Below are positions 9,148 to 18,602 of a stretch of DNA of 64,000 nt, in pieces. Below the pieces are notes generated by a model. That model was not told the origin of the DNA and did no database searches. It saw nothing but the letters and a program-made list of their open reading frames with translations. The stretch is from JANJUO01 sp942492935. Lineage in GTDB: Bacteria; Bacteroidota; Ignavibacteria; Kapaibacteriales; UBA2268. Positions within the stretch are counted from its first letter, which is position 1. Every line of letters starts with the position of its first letter. The position numbers and the translations under genes are program-made. The stretch is from the NCBI GenBank assembly GCA_942492935.1, contig OW818654.1, forward strand, positions 124,001 through 188,000, given 5' to 3'.

Positions 9148-10791
9148 ATGCAAATTAATGAAAGTCGTGCTTGGAAAGACTTGGTTATACATCAAAAAGA
9201 GATTTCAAAATTAAATATGAGAGATTTATTTAATGCTGATGTAAATAGATTCGATATCTTTTCGATTAAATTTAATGATATTTTGTTTGATTATTCAAAA
9301 AATCTAATTACACATCAAACTTTGCCTCTTTTGATTGAATTAGCAAAAAAAGCTGAACTCAATGTTTGGATAGACAAAATGTTTGAAGCTGATAAAATAA
9401 ATTTTACTGAAAATAGAGCCGTTTTGCACACTGCTTTAAGAAACAAATCTAACAAACCAGTCAAATTTGAAGGATGGGATGTGATGCCTCAAATTAAAGC
9501 TGTGAAATCTCAAATGAAAGATTTTGTTGAAACTGTTCATTCTGGTATATGGAAGGGCTGTACTGGCAAAAGTATCACAGATATAGTCAATATTGGTATC
9601 GGTGGTTCAGACCTCGGACCTGCAATGGTTGTTCAGGCATTAAAACCATATAAAGTTCCAAGCATAAATGTACATTTTGTTTCAAATGTTGATAGTACTG
9701 ATATTTCTGAAACCTTGAAAAAATTAAATCCTGAAACAACTTTATTTGTAATTGCATCTAAAACTTTCACTACTCAGGAAACAATGACCAATGCTCGAAC
9801 TGCAAAAAAATGGATATTAACAAGAATTGCACATAAAGAAACCGATTTGCAAAAGCATTTTGTAGCTCTTTCTACAAATGAAAAAGCATGTATTGAATTT
9901 GGTATTGACCCCAAAAATATGTTTGCATTTTGGAATTGGGTTGGTGGTAGATATTCACTTTGGTCTGCAATTGGATTATCTATTGCACTTGCTATCGGCT
10001 GGAATAATTTTGATGAACTTCTTACTGGTGCTTGTGAAATGGATACTCATTTTCGTGAAACACCATTCGAAAGAAACATCCCTGTTTTAATGGCTTTACT
10101 TGGAATATGGTATTCAAACTTTTTTAATGCTTCAACTTATGCAATTATTCCCTACGACCAATATTTAAGCAAGTTCCCTGATTATCTCCAACAGCTCGAT
10201 ATGGAAAGCAACGGTAAAAAAGCTAATAGGAACTGTGAATTTGTAAATTATTCAACTGGTCCAGTTATTTGGGGTACTTGTGGCACAAATGCTCAACATT
10301 CATTCTTCCAATTGATTCATCAAGGAACCCAAATGATACCAGCTGATTTCCTTGCTCCTATTATTCCGCATAATCCTGAAGGTGAACATCATGACATACT
10401 TTTAGCTAATTTCTTTGCTCAAACTGAAGCATTGATGAAAGGAAAATCTATTGAAGAAGCCAAGCAAGAATTAACTTCTCAGGGGTTAACTGATGAAGAA
10501 GCAAAAAAATTATTGCCCCATAAAGTTTTTACAGGAAATTCTCCGACAAATACAATTATGTACAAAAAATTAACACCTAACGTTCTTGGTAATCTTATTG
10601 CAATGTATGAACATAAGGTATTTGCACAAGGAATAATTTGGCAATTAAATTCATTTGACCAATGGGGAGTTGAACTCGGAAAGCAATTAGCAGGAAAAAT
10701 TCTCACAGAGCTTCGAAATGAAAATCAAAAAATATATAGCCATGACCCATCAACAAATGGCTTGATTAATTATTATAAAAGTACGAGATAA
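9148..10791 (+). CDS. pgi: Glucose-6-phosphate isomerase
   Basis: Interconverts glucose-6-phosphate and fructose-6-phosphate in glycolysis and gluconeogenesis. At 547 residues it has the full length of the E. coli-type enzyme. The sugar-phosphate site GIGGSDLG is near residues 150-157, and the family signature FWNWVGGRYSLWSAIG is clear. Catalytic residues are visible: Glu in DMESNGK, His in GTNAQHSFFQ, and Lys near the C-terminus in FDQWGVELGKQLAGK. A TATTTTTG box (9101-9108) upstream resembles a Bacteroidota -7 element, but no well-spaced -33 is seen. The DUF4886 gene begins just after the stop. Confidence 0.97.
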   Translation: MQINESRAWKDLVIHQKEISKLNMRDLFNADVNRFDIFSIKFNDILFDYSKNLITHQTLPLLIELAKKAELNVWIDKMFEADKINFTENRAVLHTALRNKSNKPVKFEGWDVMPQIKAVKSQMKDFVETVHSGIWKGCTGKSITDIVNIGIGGSDLGPAMVVQALKPYKVPSINVHFVSNVDSTDISETLKKLNPETTLFVIASKTFTTQETMTNARTAKKWILTRIAHKETDLQKHFVALSTNEKACIEFGIDPKNMFAFWNWVGGRYSLWSAIGLSIALAIGWNNFDELLTGACEMDTHFRETPFERNIPVLMALLGIWYSNFFNASTYAIIPYDQYLSKFPDYLQQLDMESNGKKANRNCEFVNYSTGPVIWGTCGTNAQHSFFQLIHQGTQMIPADFLAPIIPHNPEGEHHDILLANFFAQTEALMKGKSIEEAKQELTSQGLTDEEAKKLLPHKVFTGNSPTNTIMYKKLTPNVLGNLIAMYEHKVFAQGIIWQLNSFDQWGVELGKQLAGKILTELRNENQKIYSHDPSTNGLINYYKSTR

Positions 10792-10821
10792 TTTTTGAAT
10801 GTGATTTTTGAATTATATAAG

Positions 10822-11586
10822 ATGATTTATACAGATTTTTTTAAGAAATTACTATTCTTACATATAGTTTTATTGATAATTACAGGAGTTACTTCTTGTG
10901 ATTATTTCTCTAAAATTTTTGCTAATGAAAAAGATTGGACAAAAGAGCCATTAAATATTTTGTTTATCGGCAATAGTTTTACGCACTATAATGATGGTGT
11001 AGATGTAGAACTTGCAAGATTATTCACTTCTGCAAATCCACAATTGAAAATTCATTCAGATAGATATGCTATTGGTGGTGAAAGATTGAGTGGTCATTAT
11101 AAAAAAGGGGATGCAATTTCCAAGATTAATAGCAATAATTGGGATATTATTGTGATTCAGGAATATAGCAATTATCCTATTTCAAACAAGCCCGATTTTT
11201 TTAAATATTCAAAATTATTTCATGAAAAAGCAACCGATTGCGGAGCAGAAACAATTTTCTTTATGACTTGGGCATATAAGAATAATGATGAAATGACTCC
11301 AATTTTGAAAAGTGCATATAATAGTATTGGCAATGAATTAGGATGCAGAGTTGTTCCAGTAGGGTTAGCTTTTCAAAAAATTAATACTTTATATCCTGAC
11401 ATTAGTTTATACTCCGATTATAAACATCCAAATAATGAAGGAACTTATTTTATTGCTTGTTGCTTTTATGCGTTTCTAACTGAAAGTTCTCCTGTAGGAA
11501 TTAACTACATTGCAGGTATTGACCCAAAAATTGCAACAATTCTTCAGCAAACTGCTTGGGATGTTGTGGGTAAGCGATTGAATTAA
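10822..11586 (+). CDS. DUF4886 SGNH-hydrolase-like lipoprotein
   Basis: I chose the ATG at 10822 over an upstream TTG (10795) because it gives a clean lipoprotein signal peptide: a hydrophobic stretch ending in GVTS-Cys26. The mature part is an SGNH/GDSL-type fold as in DUF4886. The nucleophile block GNSFTHY has Ser52, a Gly-Gly lies in the IGGERLSGH block (about 84-91), and the catalytic pair D199-x-x-H202 is in SDYKHPNNEG. The family is found in surface polysaccharide contexts and is thought to act as a carbohydrate esterase; the substrate here is unknown. It lies 30 nt after pgi and 3 nt before an acyltransferase-like gene, so it may deacylate what its neighbour acylates; that is inference. 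Confidence 0.82.
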   Translation: MIYTDFFKKLLFLHIVLLIITGVTSCDYFSKIFANEKDWTKEPLNILFIGNSFTHYNDGVDVELARLFTSANPQLKIHSDRYAIGGERLSGHYKKGDAISKINSNNWDIIVIQEYSNYPISNKPDFFKYSKLFHEKATDCGAETIFFMTWAYKNNDEMTPILKSAYNSIGNELGCRVVPVGLAFQKINTLYPDISLYSDYKHPNNEGTYFIACCFYAFLTESSPVGINYIAGIDPKIATILQQTAWDVVGKRLN

Positions 11587-11589
11587 CAA

Positions 11590-12681
11590 ATGAACTTATC
11601 ATCAAATATTACAAATAATCAGCAAAGAGTAGTTTTCATTGATTTATTGAGAGCTTATGCTATTTTAATGATGGTACAAGGTCATTTTATCGAAGTAACT
11701 CTTGCTACTCAGTATTGCTCGTTGGATAATTATATTTATCTGATTTGGGCTACTTTACGTGGAATGACTGCTCCAATTTTCTTTTTTGCATCGGGAACAG
11801 TTTTTTCTTACTTATTATTTAGAGCTGAGAAAGAAGACGGAACAAATTTGAGAGTTAAGAAGGGGATAAAAAGATTTTTTTTACTCGTTGGATTGGGCTA
11901 TTTGCTTCGGCTTCAACCTGCTGTATTTACAGATTTATTCAACTTGAAATCCGAGGAAATGAAACCCTTTTGGGCTATTGATACTTTGCATTGTATTGGT
12001 TTTGGAATTCTATTTATAATTTTAATTTATAAATTTGGGAAATTATTCAAACTAAATCATAGTCTTATTTTTACTTTCTTTGCTCTGGTGATTTTCTTAA
12101 TAAGCCCAATATTAGAAAAAAGTACTTTAATATTATCATTACCAATTCCAATAGCAGACTTTTTTGTCTATCAATATGGCTCAAATTTCCCCATAATACC
12201 ATGGACAGGATTTGTTTTGTGGGGTGCTTTGATTGGGTATTTGCTTGCAAAAAATTCTATTGATTTTAAAAATTTGCGATTTTCAATTTCAATTTTAATT
12301 ATTGGATTTGCACTTATTCTGTTTTCTGGAGAAATGCTAATTGGTATTTATCGAATTACTTCATTCAAAGTGTTTGAAGAATTGTATTTGAAAAATATTC
12401 TTTTCCTTCATCTTGGTTCTGTATTGTTTGTAACGGGCTTATTTTCGTATCTTGCAAATAATTTTAAATTTCCTATTTCATTACAAAAAGTTGGCAATAA
12501 TACACTTATGATATATATTGTTCATATTTTCATTATTTATGGAACTGCTTTTACACCGGGTATTAATAATTGGTTCTCAAAGTCATTAAATCCCATTGAA
12601 AGTATCACATTTGCACTAATTTTGATTTTTGCTTTCATAATATTGACAAAATATTATGAAAAAATAAAACTGCCCAAATGA
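11590..12681 (+). CDS. Polytopic membrane protein, HGSNAT/DUF1624-like acyltransferase
   Basis: A 363-residue protein with about ten hydrophobic segments. The N-terminal block R-V-V-F-I-D-L-L-R-A-Y-A-I-L-M-M-V followed by Q-G-H-F is the hallmark of heparan-glucosaminide N-acetyltransferase-like and YeiB-like membrane families, where the conserved His after the first segment is the likely catalytic residue. A second conserved block (WAIDTLHCIGFG) also fits. Such proteins move acetyl groups across the inner membrane to sugars. Only 3 nt separate it from the DUF4886 lipoprotein gene, which suggests joint action on surface glycans. An OafA-type acyltransferase 3 assignment is less likely. Confidence 0.72.
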   Translation: MNLSSNITNNQQRVVFIDLLRAYAILMMVQGHFIEVTLATQYCSLDNYIYLIWATLRGMTAPIFFFASGTVFSYLLFRAEKEDGTNLRVKKGIKRFFLLVGLGYLLRLQPAVFTDLFNLKSEEMKPFWAIDTLHCIGFGILFIILIYKFGKLFKLNHSLIFTFFALVIFLISPILEKSTLILSLPIPIADFFVYQYGSNFPIIPWTGFVLWGALIGYLLAKNSIDFKNLRFSISILIIGFALILFSGEMLIGIYRITSFKVFEELYLKNILFLHLGSVLFVTGLFSYLANNFKFPISLQKVGNNTLMIYIVHIFIIYGTAFTPGINNWFSKSLNPIESITFALILIFAFIILTKYYEKIKLPK

Positions 12682-12689
12682 ACTTGTTT

Positions 12690-13130
12690 CAGAATTCATT
12701 CTTGAATACCGTCATTTCAAACAACGCGAGAAATCCAGTGAACTTTTTCGAACTTTTCATCATTATTACTGGATTCCTCACGATGTTACCAATGACACCT
12801 TTTTTCCTTGCATCAGTATGACGATTTTTGAGGCAGTTCCAATAAACTTCGGATGAAGGAAATCCTCCTTAATCCCCCTTTAATAAAGGGGGAAAGGGGG
12901 ATTTGAATTAATTCTACATTGAGGATTCTGAAACAATCTACCAATGACGACAATTTTTTATAATGGTGTCATTTTGCATATTTTTTAAATATATTTGTTC
13001 CGCACTTCGGAATGACGTGGTTCTCGTTCTTCATTCTGAACTTAGTGAGGAATCAATTCACTATTCATATCATTCTCAAAACAAGATGTCCTACATTTTT
13101 AAAATGTAGGACATCTGCACATAAATAGAT
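12690..13130. repeat. Family 2 REP-like palindromes in the gap between convergent genes
   Basis: This 490-bp gap holds no gene. It contains degenerate pieces of family 2: broken copies of the ATTCTGAA...TTCAGAAT palindrome, fragments like TGACGTGGTTC and TTCCGCACTTCGGAATGAC, a separate CCCCCTTT-AATAAAGGGGG palindrome (about 12870-12892), and at 13084-13116 a hairpin with perfect 16-bp arms (AGATGTCCTACATTTT, one T, then the exact complement). This last hairpin could also terminate gcvT or its convergent neighbour. Confidence 0.75.
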
Positions 13131-13172
13131 ATCGCTTCTATTTCGAGTTGATATTGTTTCTGGAATTAAATA

Positions 13173-14273
13173 TTACGAAACAAATGGAGTTTTTACTATT
13201 TCAGCTGGAAATCTTTTTCCTCTTGCCTCAATTTCAATAAATGTACCAATTGCTTTATAATCTGCTTTTACGTAGCCCATACCGATTGGTTTATTCAAAG
13301 TTGGTGATAAATTGCCACTTGTGATAAAACCTACTTCTTCATCACCAATAAATATTTTATAGCCATGTCTTGGGATGAATCTTTCTGCATTACTTGTGAA
13401 GCCCACTAAATTTCTTGAAGGTTTTTCTTCTTTAACTTTTGTTAAAACATCACTTCCGTTGAATTTTCCTTTAGCTAATTTAGTAATCCAACCCAAGCCC
13501 GCTTCAAGAGTATTTGTTGTATCATCAATATCATTTCCATAAAGCATATAACCTTTTTCCAATCTTAAAGTATCTCTGCAGCCAAGTCCTACAGGTTCAA
13601 TGCCAAATTGTGAACCTGCTTCAAAAATTGCATCCCAAACTTTCTTTGCAGTATCTACATCGCCTCTGAAGTACAATTCATAACCTAATTCACCAGTATA
13701 ACCTGTGCGGGAAATAATCATATCAAAACCAGCAAGATTGCCAAGTTTAAAATTGTAATACTTCAGATTTTCATCTGTTATATCTGTTGAAGTTAATTTT
13801 TGCAAAGTTTCTCTTGACTTTGGACCTTGAACTGCAAGTAAATTCACATCATCAGTAACATTCGTAAGCTCAACATCAAAACCTTCAGTATTTTTAACGC
13901 ACCATGCCCAATCCTTGTCTATATTTGCACCATTGACAACAAGCATATAGAAATTGTCATCAATATGATAAACGAGGAGGTCATCAACTATACCTGCATT
14001 TTCAAAGCACATTGCAGAGTATTGAACACCACCTTTTACAATTTTTGAGGCATCATTTGTTGTGATTTTTTGAATAAAATTTAAAGCATCAGCCCCACGT
14101 ACTTCAAATTCTCCCATGTGAGAAACATCAAAAACTCCTACCGAATTTCTAACTATATGATGCTCTGCGATAATTCCTTTTGGGTATTGAATTGGCATTG
14201 TATAACCGGCAAATTCAACCATTTTGGCGCCGAATGATTTATGAATTTCCGTAAAATTTGTTGTTTTAACCAT
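13173..14273 (-). CDS. gcvT: Glycine cleavage system T protein (aminomethyltransferase)
   Basis: Transfers the aminomethyl carbon from lipoyl-H protein to tetrahydrofolate, releasing ammonia. The 366-residue length is standard. The N-terminal block (HKSFGAKMVEFAGYTMPIQYP), the conserved VSHMGEFEVRG, the GYTGELGYELY block and C-terminal GFITSGNLSPTLNKPIGMGYV all match GcvT. The folate-binding Asp of the family sits in the NxxDD-type stretch (GIVDDLLVYH). No gcvH or gcvP is next to it, so the system is split in this genome. No glycine riboswitch was seen in the 87 bp upstream. Confidence 0.96.
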   Translation of the reverse strand: MVKTTNFTEIHKSFGAKMVEFAGYTMPIQYPKGIIAEHHIVRNSVGVFDVSHMGEFEVRGADALNFIQKITTNDASKIVKGGVQYSAMCFENAGIVDDLLVYHIDDNFYMLVVNGANIDKDWAWCVKNTEGFDVELTNVTDDVNLLAVQGPKSRETLQKLTSTDITDENLKYYNFKLGNLAGFDMIISRTGYTGELGYELYFRGDVDTAKKVWDAIFEAGSQFGIEPVGLGCRDTLRLEKGYMLYGNDIDDTTNTLEAGLGWITKLAKGKFNGSDVLTKVKEEKPSRNLVGFTSNAERFIPRHGYKIFIGDEEVGFITSGNLSPTLNKPIGMGYVKADYKAIGTFIEIEARGKRFPAEIVKTPFVS

Positions 14274-14360
14274 TTTAAAACTTCCTGATAATTTACATTT
14301 AAATATTAATAAAACATTATTGAATTTTTACAACAATAAGAAAGTAAACTTACTAAAAAT

Positions 14361-14876
14361 TTACTTAACTTCAATAAATTCTTTCATTTTTTCGAATTTC
14401 TTTATACCAATCCCTTTCACCTTCATTATTTCTTCAATACTTGAAAAAGGGTTTGTGTTTCTAAATTCAATTATCTTGTCTGCTGTTTTCTCGCCAATTC
14501 CGGGCAGTTCCATTAATTGAACTCTGGATGCAGTGTTCAAATTAATTTTCTTGCTTGTTTCAGGCAATTCTTTCTTTTTTGCTGATGGGAAAAATTCTTC
14601 CTTTTTAATTATTGTATCACCTGCCTCCAATTCTTCAATTATAGAGCCGGTTAAATCCGACCCTACAAACGAAGTTCTATCAGCTTCTGCAATACTATCT
14701 AATGTTTGATAAATTCTTGTTTGAATCAACTCATAATCAGTTTTCTTTTCAGAATTAACTGTTTTAATAATTATTCCTGCAAATAAACCAATAAAAATAA
14801 TAAACAAAACTGTTAGTTCATATTTTGCCAAACCAAGCGTAGTTTTAATGTTATTTATGAACTTATTTGTACTCAT
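14361..14876 (-). CDS. ComEA-like helix-hairpin-helix protein with one membrane anchor
   Basis: The ATG at 14876 is preferred to a TTG at 14903. The 171-residue protein has a short cytosolic start, one membrane helix (about residues 20-40), a linker of about 65 residues, and a C-terminal pair of helix-hairpin-helix motifs: KINLNTASRVQLMELPGIG, then KTADKIIEFR and IEEIMKVKGIG. This is the ComEA-type DNA-binding domain that pulls incoming DNA into the periplasm in competent bacteria. It follows the DegT aminotransferase gene by 27 nt, so they may be cotranscribed, although no functional link is obvious. Confidence 0.85.
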   Translation of the reverse strand: MSTNKFINNIKTTLGLAKYELTVLFIIFIGLFAGIIIKTVNSEKKTDYELIQTRIYQTLDSIAEADRTSFVGSDLTGSIIEELEAGDTIIKKEEFFPSAKKKELPETSKKINLNTASRVQLMELPGIGEKTADKIIEFRNTNPFSSIEEIMKVKGIGIKKFEKMKEFIEVK

Positions 14877-14903
14877 AAAAAATATTATTAATAAACTAAA
14901 CAA

Positions 14904-16094
14904 TCAATATTTAGATAATACAGATTTCAATATTTCACATCTTCTATTTAATTCACTTTCGTCCCAGCCAATTTTAATTTGAATCGAAAGCAATCTGCTA
15001 ATAATTTCATCAGATTTAGTTAAATTCAAATTATTATAATCTGGCTTTCCATCATAGAAATGTTGAGTAATTTTATTTGCTGTTTTCCAATTTCTAATAT
15101 GTTCCCATTTCCGTATATAATGCCAATTATTATTATACCAATAAAAAACACCATCAAAACCCGCAGCTGACAAATCATTTGCTAAATTATTGGCTTTTTC
15201 TTCATCGGGCATAAAAAAGGAAAGAAATGTTGCACTATCGCCATTTTCATCAGGCAAAGCTCTAAGTTTGATAAAATCGAATTGTTTCAAAACATTTTCA
15301 AGTACGGATTTATTTTTTCTTTGCAATTCAAGAATTCTATCAATTTTTCTTAATTGAGCTACACCAACTGCGGCATTTAATTCACTAATTCTAAAATTCA
15401 ATCCAATAAATTCGTGTCCCTCTTTACCTCTATCATTTCCAATATGGTCGTGTCCATGGTCAGAAAAGGCATCAGCTTTTTTGTAATAATCAAGATTATT
15501 AGTAACTATACCACCACCTTCACCACAAGTAATCGTTTTCACAGAGTCAAATGAAAAACAAGCAATATCTCCAAAAGTACCGATTTTTTTTCCATTATAT
15601 TCTGCACCTGTTGCTTGGCAAGCATCTTCCATCAATAATAAATTATTGTTTTTACATACTTCAGTGATTTCATTCATATAAGCCATTGAGCCGCACATCT
15701 GAACAACAATAATAGCTTTTGTTTGAGGTGTAATTTTTTCTTTAATTGCAACTGCATTCAAGCATAAAGTATCATCAATATCTGCAAAAACGGGTATAGC
15801 ACCACAAGCAATTACAGCTTCAACAGTTGCAACAAATGTAAATGGTGGTACAATTACCTCATCGCCAACTCCAACTCCAACAGCAGTTAAAGCCGTTGTT
15901 AAAGCCGAAGTACCACTTGATACAAGCAAACAATGTTCAATACTCAAGTATTCGGCAAATTCTTTCTCGAAAGTTCTTGCTTTCCAATTGCCATTTCTTG
16001 CACTATCGAAACCATATCTAAATAGCACTCCTGTATCTAATACATCATTTACTTCTTTTCTTTCTTCAACACCAAATATTTCAAATCCGGGCAT
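14904..16094 (-). CDS. DegT/DnrJ/EryC1/StrS-family PLP aminotransferase
   Basis: A PLP-dependent sugar aminotransferase-type enzyme, 396 residues from the ATG at 16094 (a TTG at 16142 would add an atypical hydrophobic leader). The fold-type I markers are in place: the SSGTSALTTAL block near residue 59, the cofactor-binding Asp157 in MEDACQATGAEYNGKKIG, and the Schiff-base Lys186 in SFDSVKTITCGEGG. The product is probably an amino sugar for surface polysaccharide, but the exact substrate cannot be read from sequence, and no sugar-nucleotide genes are nearby. The typical family motif SFHxxKxxxxGEGG is here SFDSVKTITCGEGG. Confidence 0.9.
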   Translation of the reverse strand: MPGFEIFGVEERKEVNDVLDTGVLFRYGFDSARNGNWKARTFEKEFAEYLSIEHCLLVSSGTSALTTALTAVGVGVGDEVIVPPFTFVATVEAVIACGAIPVFADIDDTLCLNAVAIKEKITPQTKAIIVVQMCGSMAYMNEITEVCKNNNLLLMEDACQATGAEYNGKKIGTFGDIACFSFDSVKTITCGEGGGIVTNNLDYYKKADAFSDHGHDHIGNDRGKEGHEFIGLNFRISELNAAVGVAQLRKIDRILELQRKNKSVLENVLKQFDFIKLRALPDENGDSATFLSFFMPDEEKANNLANDLSAAGFDGVFYWYNNNWHYIRKWEHIRNWKTANKITQHFYDGKPDYNNLNLTKSDEIISRLLSIQIKIGWDESELNRRCEILKSVLSKY

Positions 16095-16320
16095 ATTTTC
16101 ACCAATTAATAAAACATTGATTACAAAATTAGCAAAAAACAAATTCTAAGCAAAATTTGAATTATGATACTATTCCAAAATAGCCATTTATTTTAATTAA
16201 ATGTTTGCAATTCTCATTTTTTAGAAGTAGTATTTATGATTCTATTTCTACACAAGTAATATGAAATTTTGATTCACTTATTAATTTGCACTAAGGTCGC
16301 ATCCATCTAAATAAAATTGA

Positions 16321-18366
16321 TTATAAAATAAATTTTGATACCTCATCTTTCATATTTATTACAGCATTTTGTAATTGCTGACTGGCAATACGAAATTCTG
16401 AAAGCGAGTCTTTGGTTTGTTGAGCTGTTTGTGCAAGTTGATTCATAGTATCGCTAATTTCTTCTGCAAAATCGGCTTGCTCAAGCATACCATTGCTAAC
16501 TTTTGTATATTGATTCTCTAAGCCAGATACGGATTCAATTATTTCTTCAAGATTCTGAGCTATATCAACTATTTCCTGAACATTTCTTTTTGTTTCTTGC
16601 GTAAATTTGTCCATTTCCATTACTCCAGACGCAACAGAGGATTGCATTTCTTTTACCATTTTGTCAATATCTTCTGTAGATATTGAGGTTGAATCGGCAA
16701 GCCGTCCAATTTCACGAGCAACAATTGCAAATCCTCTTCCAAATTCTCCTGCTTTTTCTGCTTCTATAGCGGCATTAAAAGACAAAAGATTTGTTTGCTC
16801 ACTTATTTTATTGATAGCAATTACAACATTGCTGATTTTATTAGCATTCTTGCTAATTACTGAAAGTTTTGCAGAAATAGAAGACGTGGATTTTAAAAGA
16901 TTGTGCATAGCATCTTCCATTTTTGAAAGTGAATATCTTCCATTTGTGGCGATTTGAGTTGCTTTGGATGTATCTTTACTAACCTCCATCATCGCTTCAG
17001 TAAGCTCCTCGGAACGATTTGATATTTGTCGGCTTGTTGCACTCACTTCTTTTGTAGATGCAGCTTGTTCGGCTACTGTAGTCTCAAGCTCACGAGCTGA
17101 TGCAGCAATTTCGGTAGCAGCACTACTAACTTGCAAACCTGATTTTTGTACTTGGTCAATTAGTGAATATAAAATTGATGTCATCTTTGTAACAGAGCGA
17201 AATAATCTTACAATTTCATTCTTATTAGCTTTCGTATCAATATCAATTAGTAGATAATTTTGATTTGTATTTATAGCATATTCTTCTGATTGCTGTTTTG
17301 CTGTTTTTAATTGACATTCTGCAATTGCTTCAGCTGATGATGTTGCAACATTAAGAGATTTAGATAGATTATTTGCAATAAATACTATTATAAAAAATAA
17401 AAGCAAAAATCCAGCTGAACCAAATATAACCATCTTGATTCCTAATTCGGTCAATGAAGCAAATATTTCTTCTCTTGGAAATAACAGAGTTAGATACCAT
17501 CCATTTGACTTTAATGGAGCAAAATACGCATAATAATCATTTTCACCCAAAAACGAATTGAAATAATGCTCGTCAGCTTTTCCTTTCATCATTTTTTTGT
17601 ATAAATCATCAATTTCTCTGTTATTTTGTTCACGAGCCATTTGAAGTAATGTTGTCTTCATAACAAGTGTATAGTCTCTATGGGCAATTATTCTTCCTTC
17701 CTTAGAAGTCAAAAAGGCATATCCTGATTTGTAAATATTGATATTATCAATATAATCTTTAAGCCAATCTAAAGCAATATCACATGTTACAACTCCCAAA
17801 AATTCTCTTTCAGTTCCGACAGTTCTAAACAAAGGTACTGAAAAAGTTGTCATTGGAATATTACCACCGCCTTCATCAAAATATGGTTCAGACCAAATAG
17901 GTTTTCTGCCATCACGAGCTTTTATAAACCACTCTTGTGTAGGGTAATTATATTCTTCTGAAGATAAATCAGAATATTCAATTTTGTCGCCTTTATGATA
18001 ATAATATAGTGAAATCAATTTCTTTGATGAGTCAAATTTATAGGGTTCGAAAGCTATACAGCTACCGTAAATTTCTTTATTTTCTTCAACAAGTTTTTTT
18101 AGAATCAAATCTAATTGCTTGATGTCAAAATTTGTATTCTCAACATAAAATCTAAGAGAATGAACAATTTTTTCTGCATTTGATACAACAGCATCTAATT
18201 TATTAACATTTTCTAACGTTTTAGATTTGGCATTTATCGTTACTTCTTCTAATATAATATTGCGAGATATATAAAAATTATAACCATAAAGCGTTATCGA
18301 AATAACAAACGCTACTGATAATATCAAAAATGATAACTGAAAGGATAAACTTTTGTTTCTAAGCAT
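16321..18366 (-). CDS. Methyl-accepting chemotaxis-type receptor with a dCache sensor
   Basis: The ATG at 18366 gives 681 residues; a TTG at 18402 would add 12. A first membrane helix (about residues 10-35) is followed by a periplasmic double-Cache domain of about 260 residues, with EWFIKARDGRKPIW and SEPYFDEGGG matching Cache signatures. Next come a second membrane helix, a HAMP-like linker and a long coiled-coil signalling domain. The hairpin tip reads EKAGEFGRGFAIVAREIGRL, the conserved CheA/CheW contact region. No che genes are present nearby. The next gene downstream is DegT and the upstream neighbour is a PP2C phosphatase, so it may act in a non-flagellar pathway. Confidence 0.9.
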   Translation of the reverse strand: MLRNKSLSFQLSFLILSVAFVISITLYGYNFYISRNIILEEVTINAKSKTLENVNKLDAVVSNAEKIVHSLRFYVENTNFDIKQLDLILKKLVEENKEIYGSCIAFEPYKFDSSKKLISLYYYHKGDKIEYSDLSSEEYNYPTQEWFIKARDGRKPIWSEPYFDEGGGNIPMTTFSVPLFRTVGTEREFLGVVTCDIALDWLKDYIDNINIYKSGYAFLTSKEGRIIAHRDYTLVMKTTLLQMAREQNNREIDDLYKKMMKGKADEHYFNSFLGENDYYAYFAPLKSNGWYLTLLFPREEIFASLTELGIKMVIFGSAGFLLLFFIIVFIANNLSKSLNVATSSAEAIAECQLKTAKQQSEEYAINTNQNYLLIDIDTKANKNEIVRLFRSVTKMTSILYSLIDQVQKSGLQVSSAATEIAASARELETTVAEQAASTKEVSATSRQISNRSEELTEAMMEVSKDTSKATQIATNGRYSLSKMEDAMHNLLKSTSSISAKLSVISKNANKISNVVIAINKISEQTNLLSFNAAIEAEKAGEFGRGFAIVAREIGRLADSTSISTEDIDKMVKEMQSSVASGVMEMDKFTQETKRNVQEIVDIAQNLEEIIESVSGLENQYTKVSNGMLEQADFAEEISDTMNQLAQTAQQTKDSLSEFRIASQQLQNAVINMKDEVSKFIL

Positions 18367-18602
18367 AGAAATTACCAAATAATTATCTATAATCTTTTTC
18401 AAAAAAAATACAATTTACTAAAAAAAAAGGAATTTAATGTAATAATATTATCAAATAATAAAATTATAAATTTTTGTAACTACTTTGCCATATCTGCAGA
18501 TGTAAATTTGCAAGATTATTTGTTAATTGTGTGAGTATTGAAAAAAATCAATCTCGTTGGGATTATATTGAAATTTTATTTTATCAAAAATTTGGGAGCT
18601 TA

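Noticed and set aside
12870..12892. Terminator at the CCCCCTTTAATAAAGGGGG palindrome
   Set aside because: It is surrounded by other repeat fragments and lacks a T-run on either strand, so it is better explained as part of the repeat cluster.
14274..14360. Glycine riboswitch ahead of gcvT
   Set aside because: Only 87 bp separate gcvT from the next gene, too short for a tandem glycine aptamer, and no conserved core was seen.
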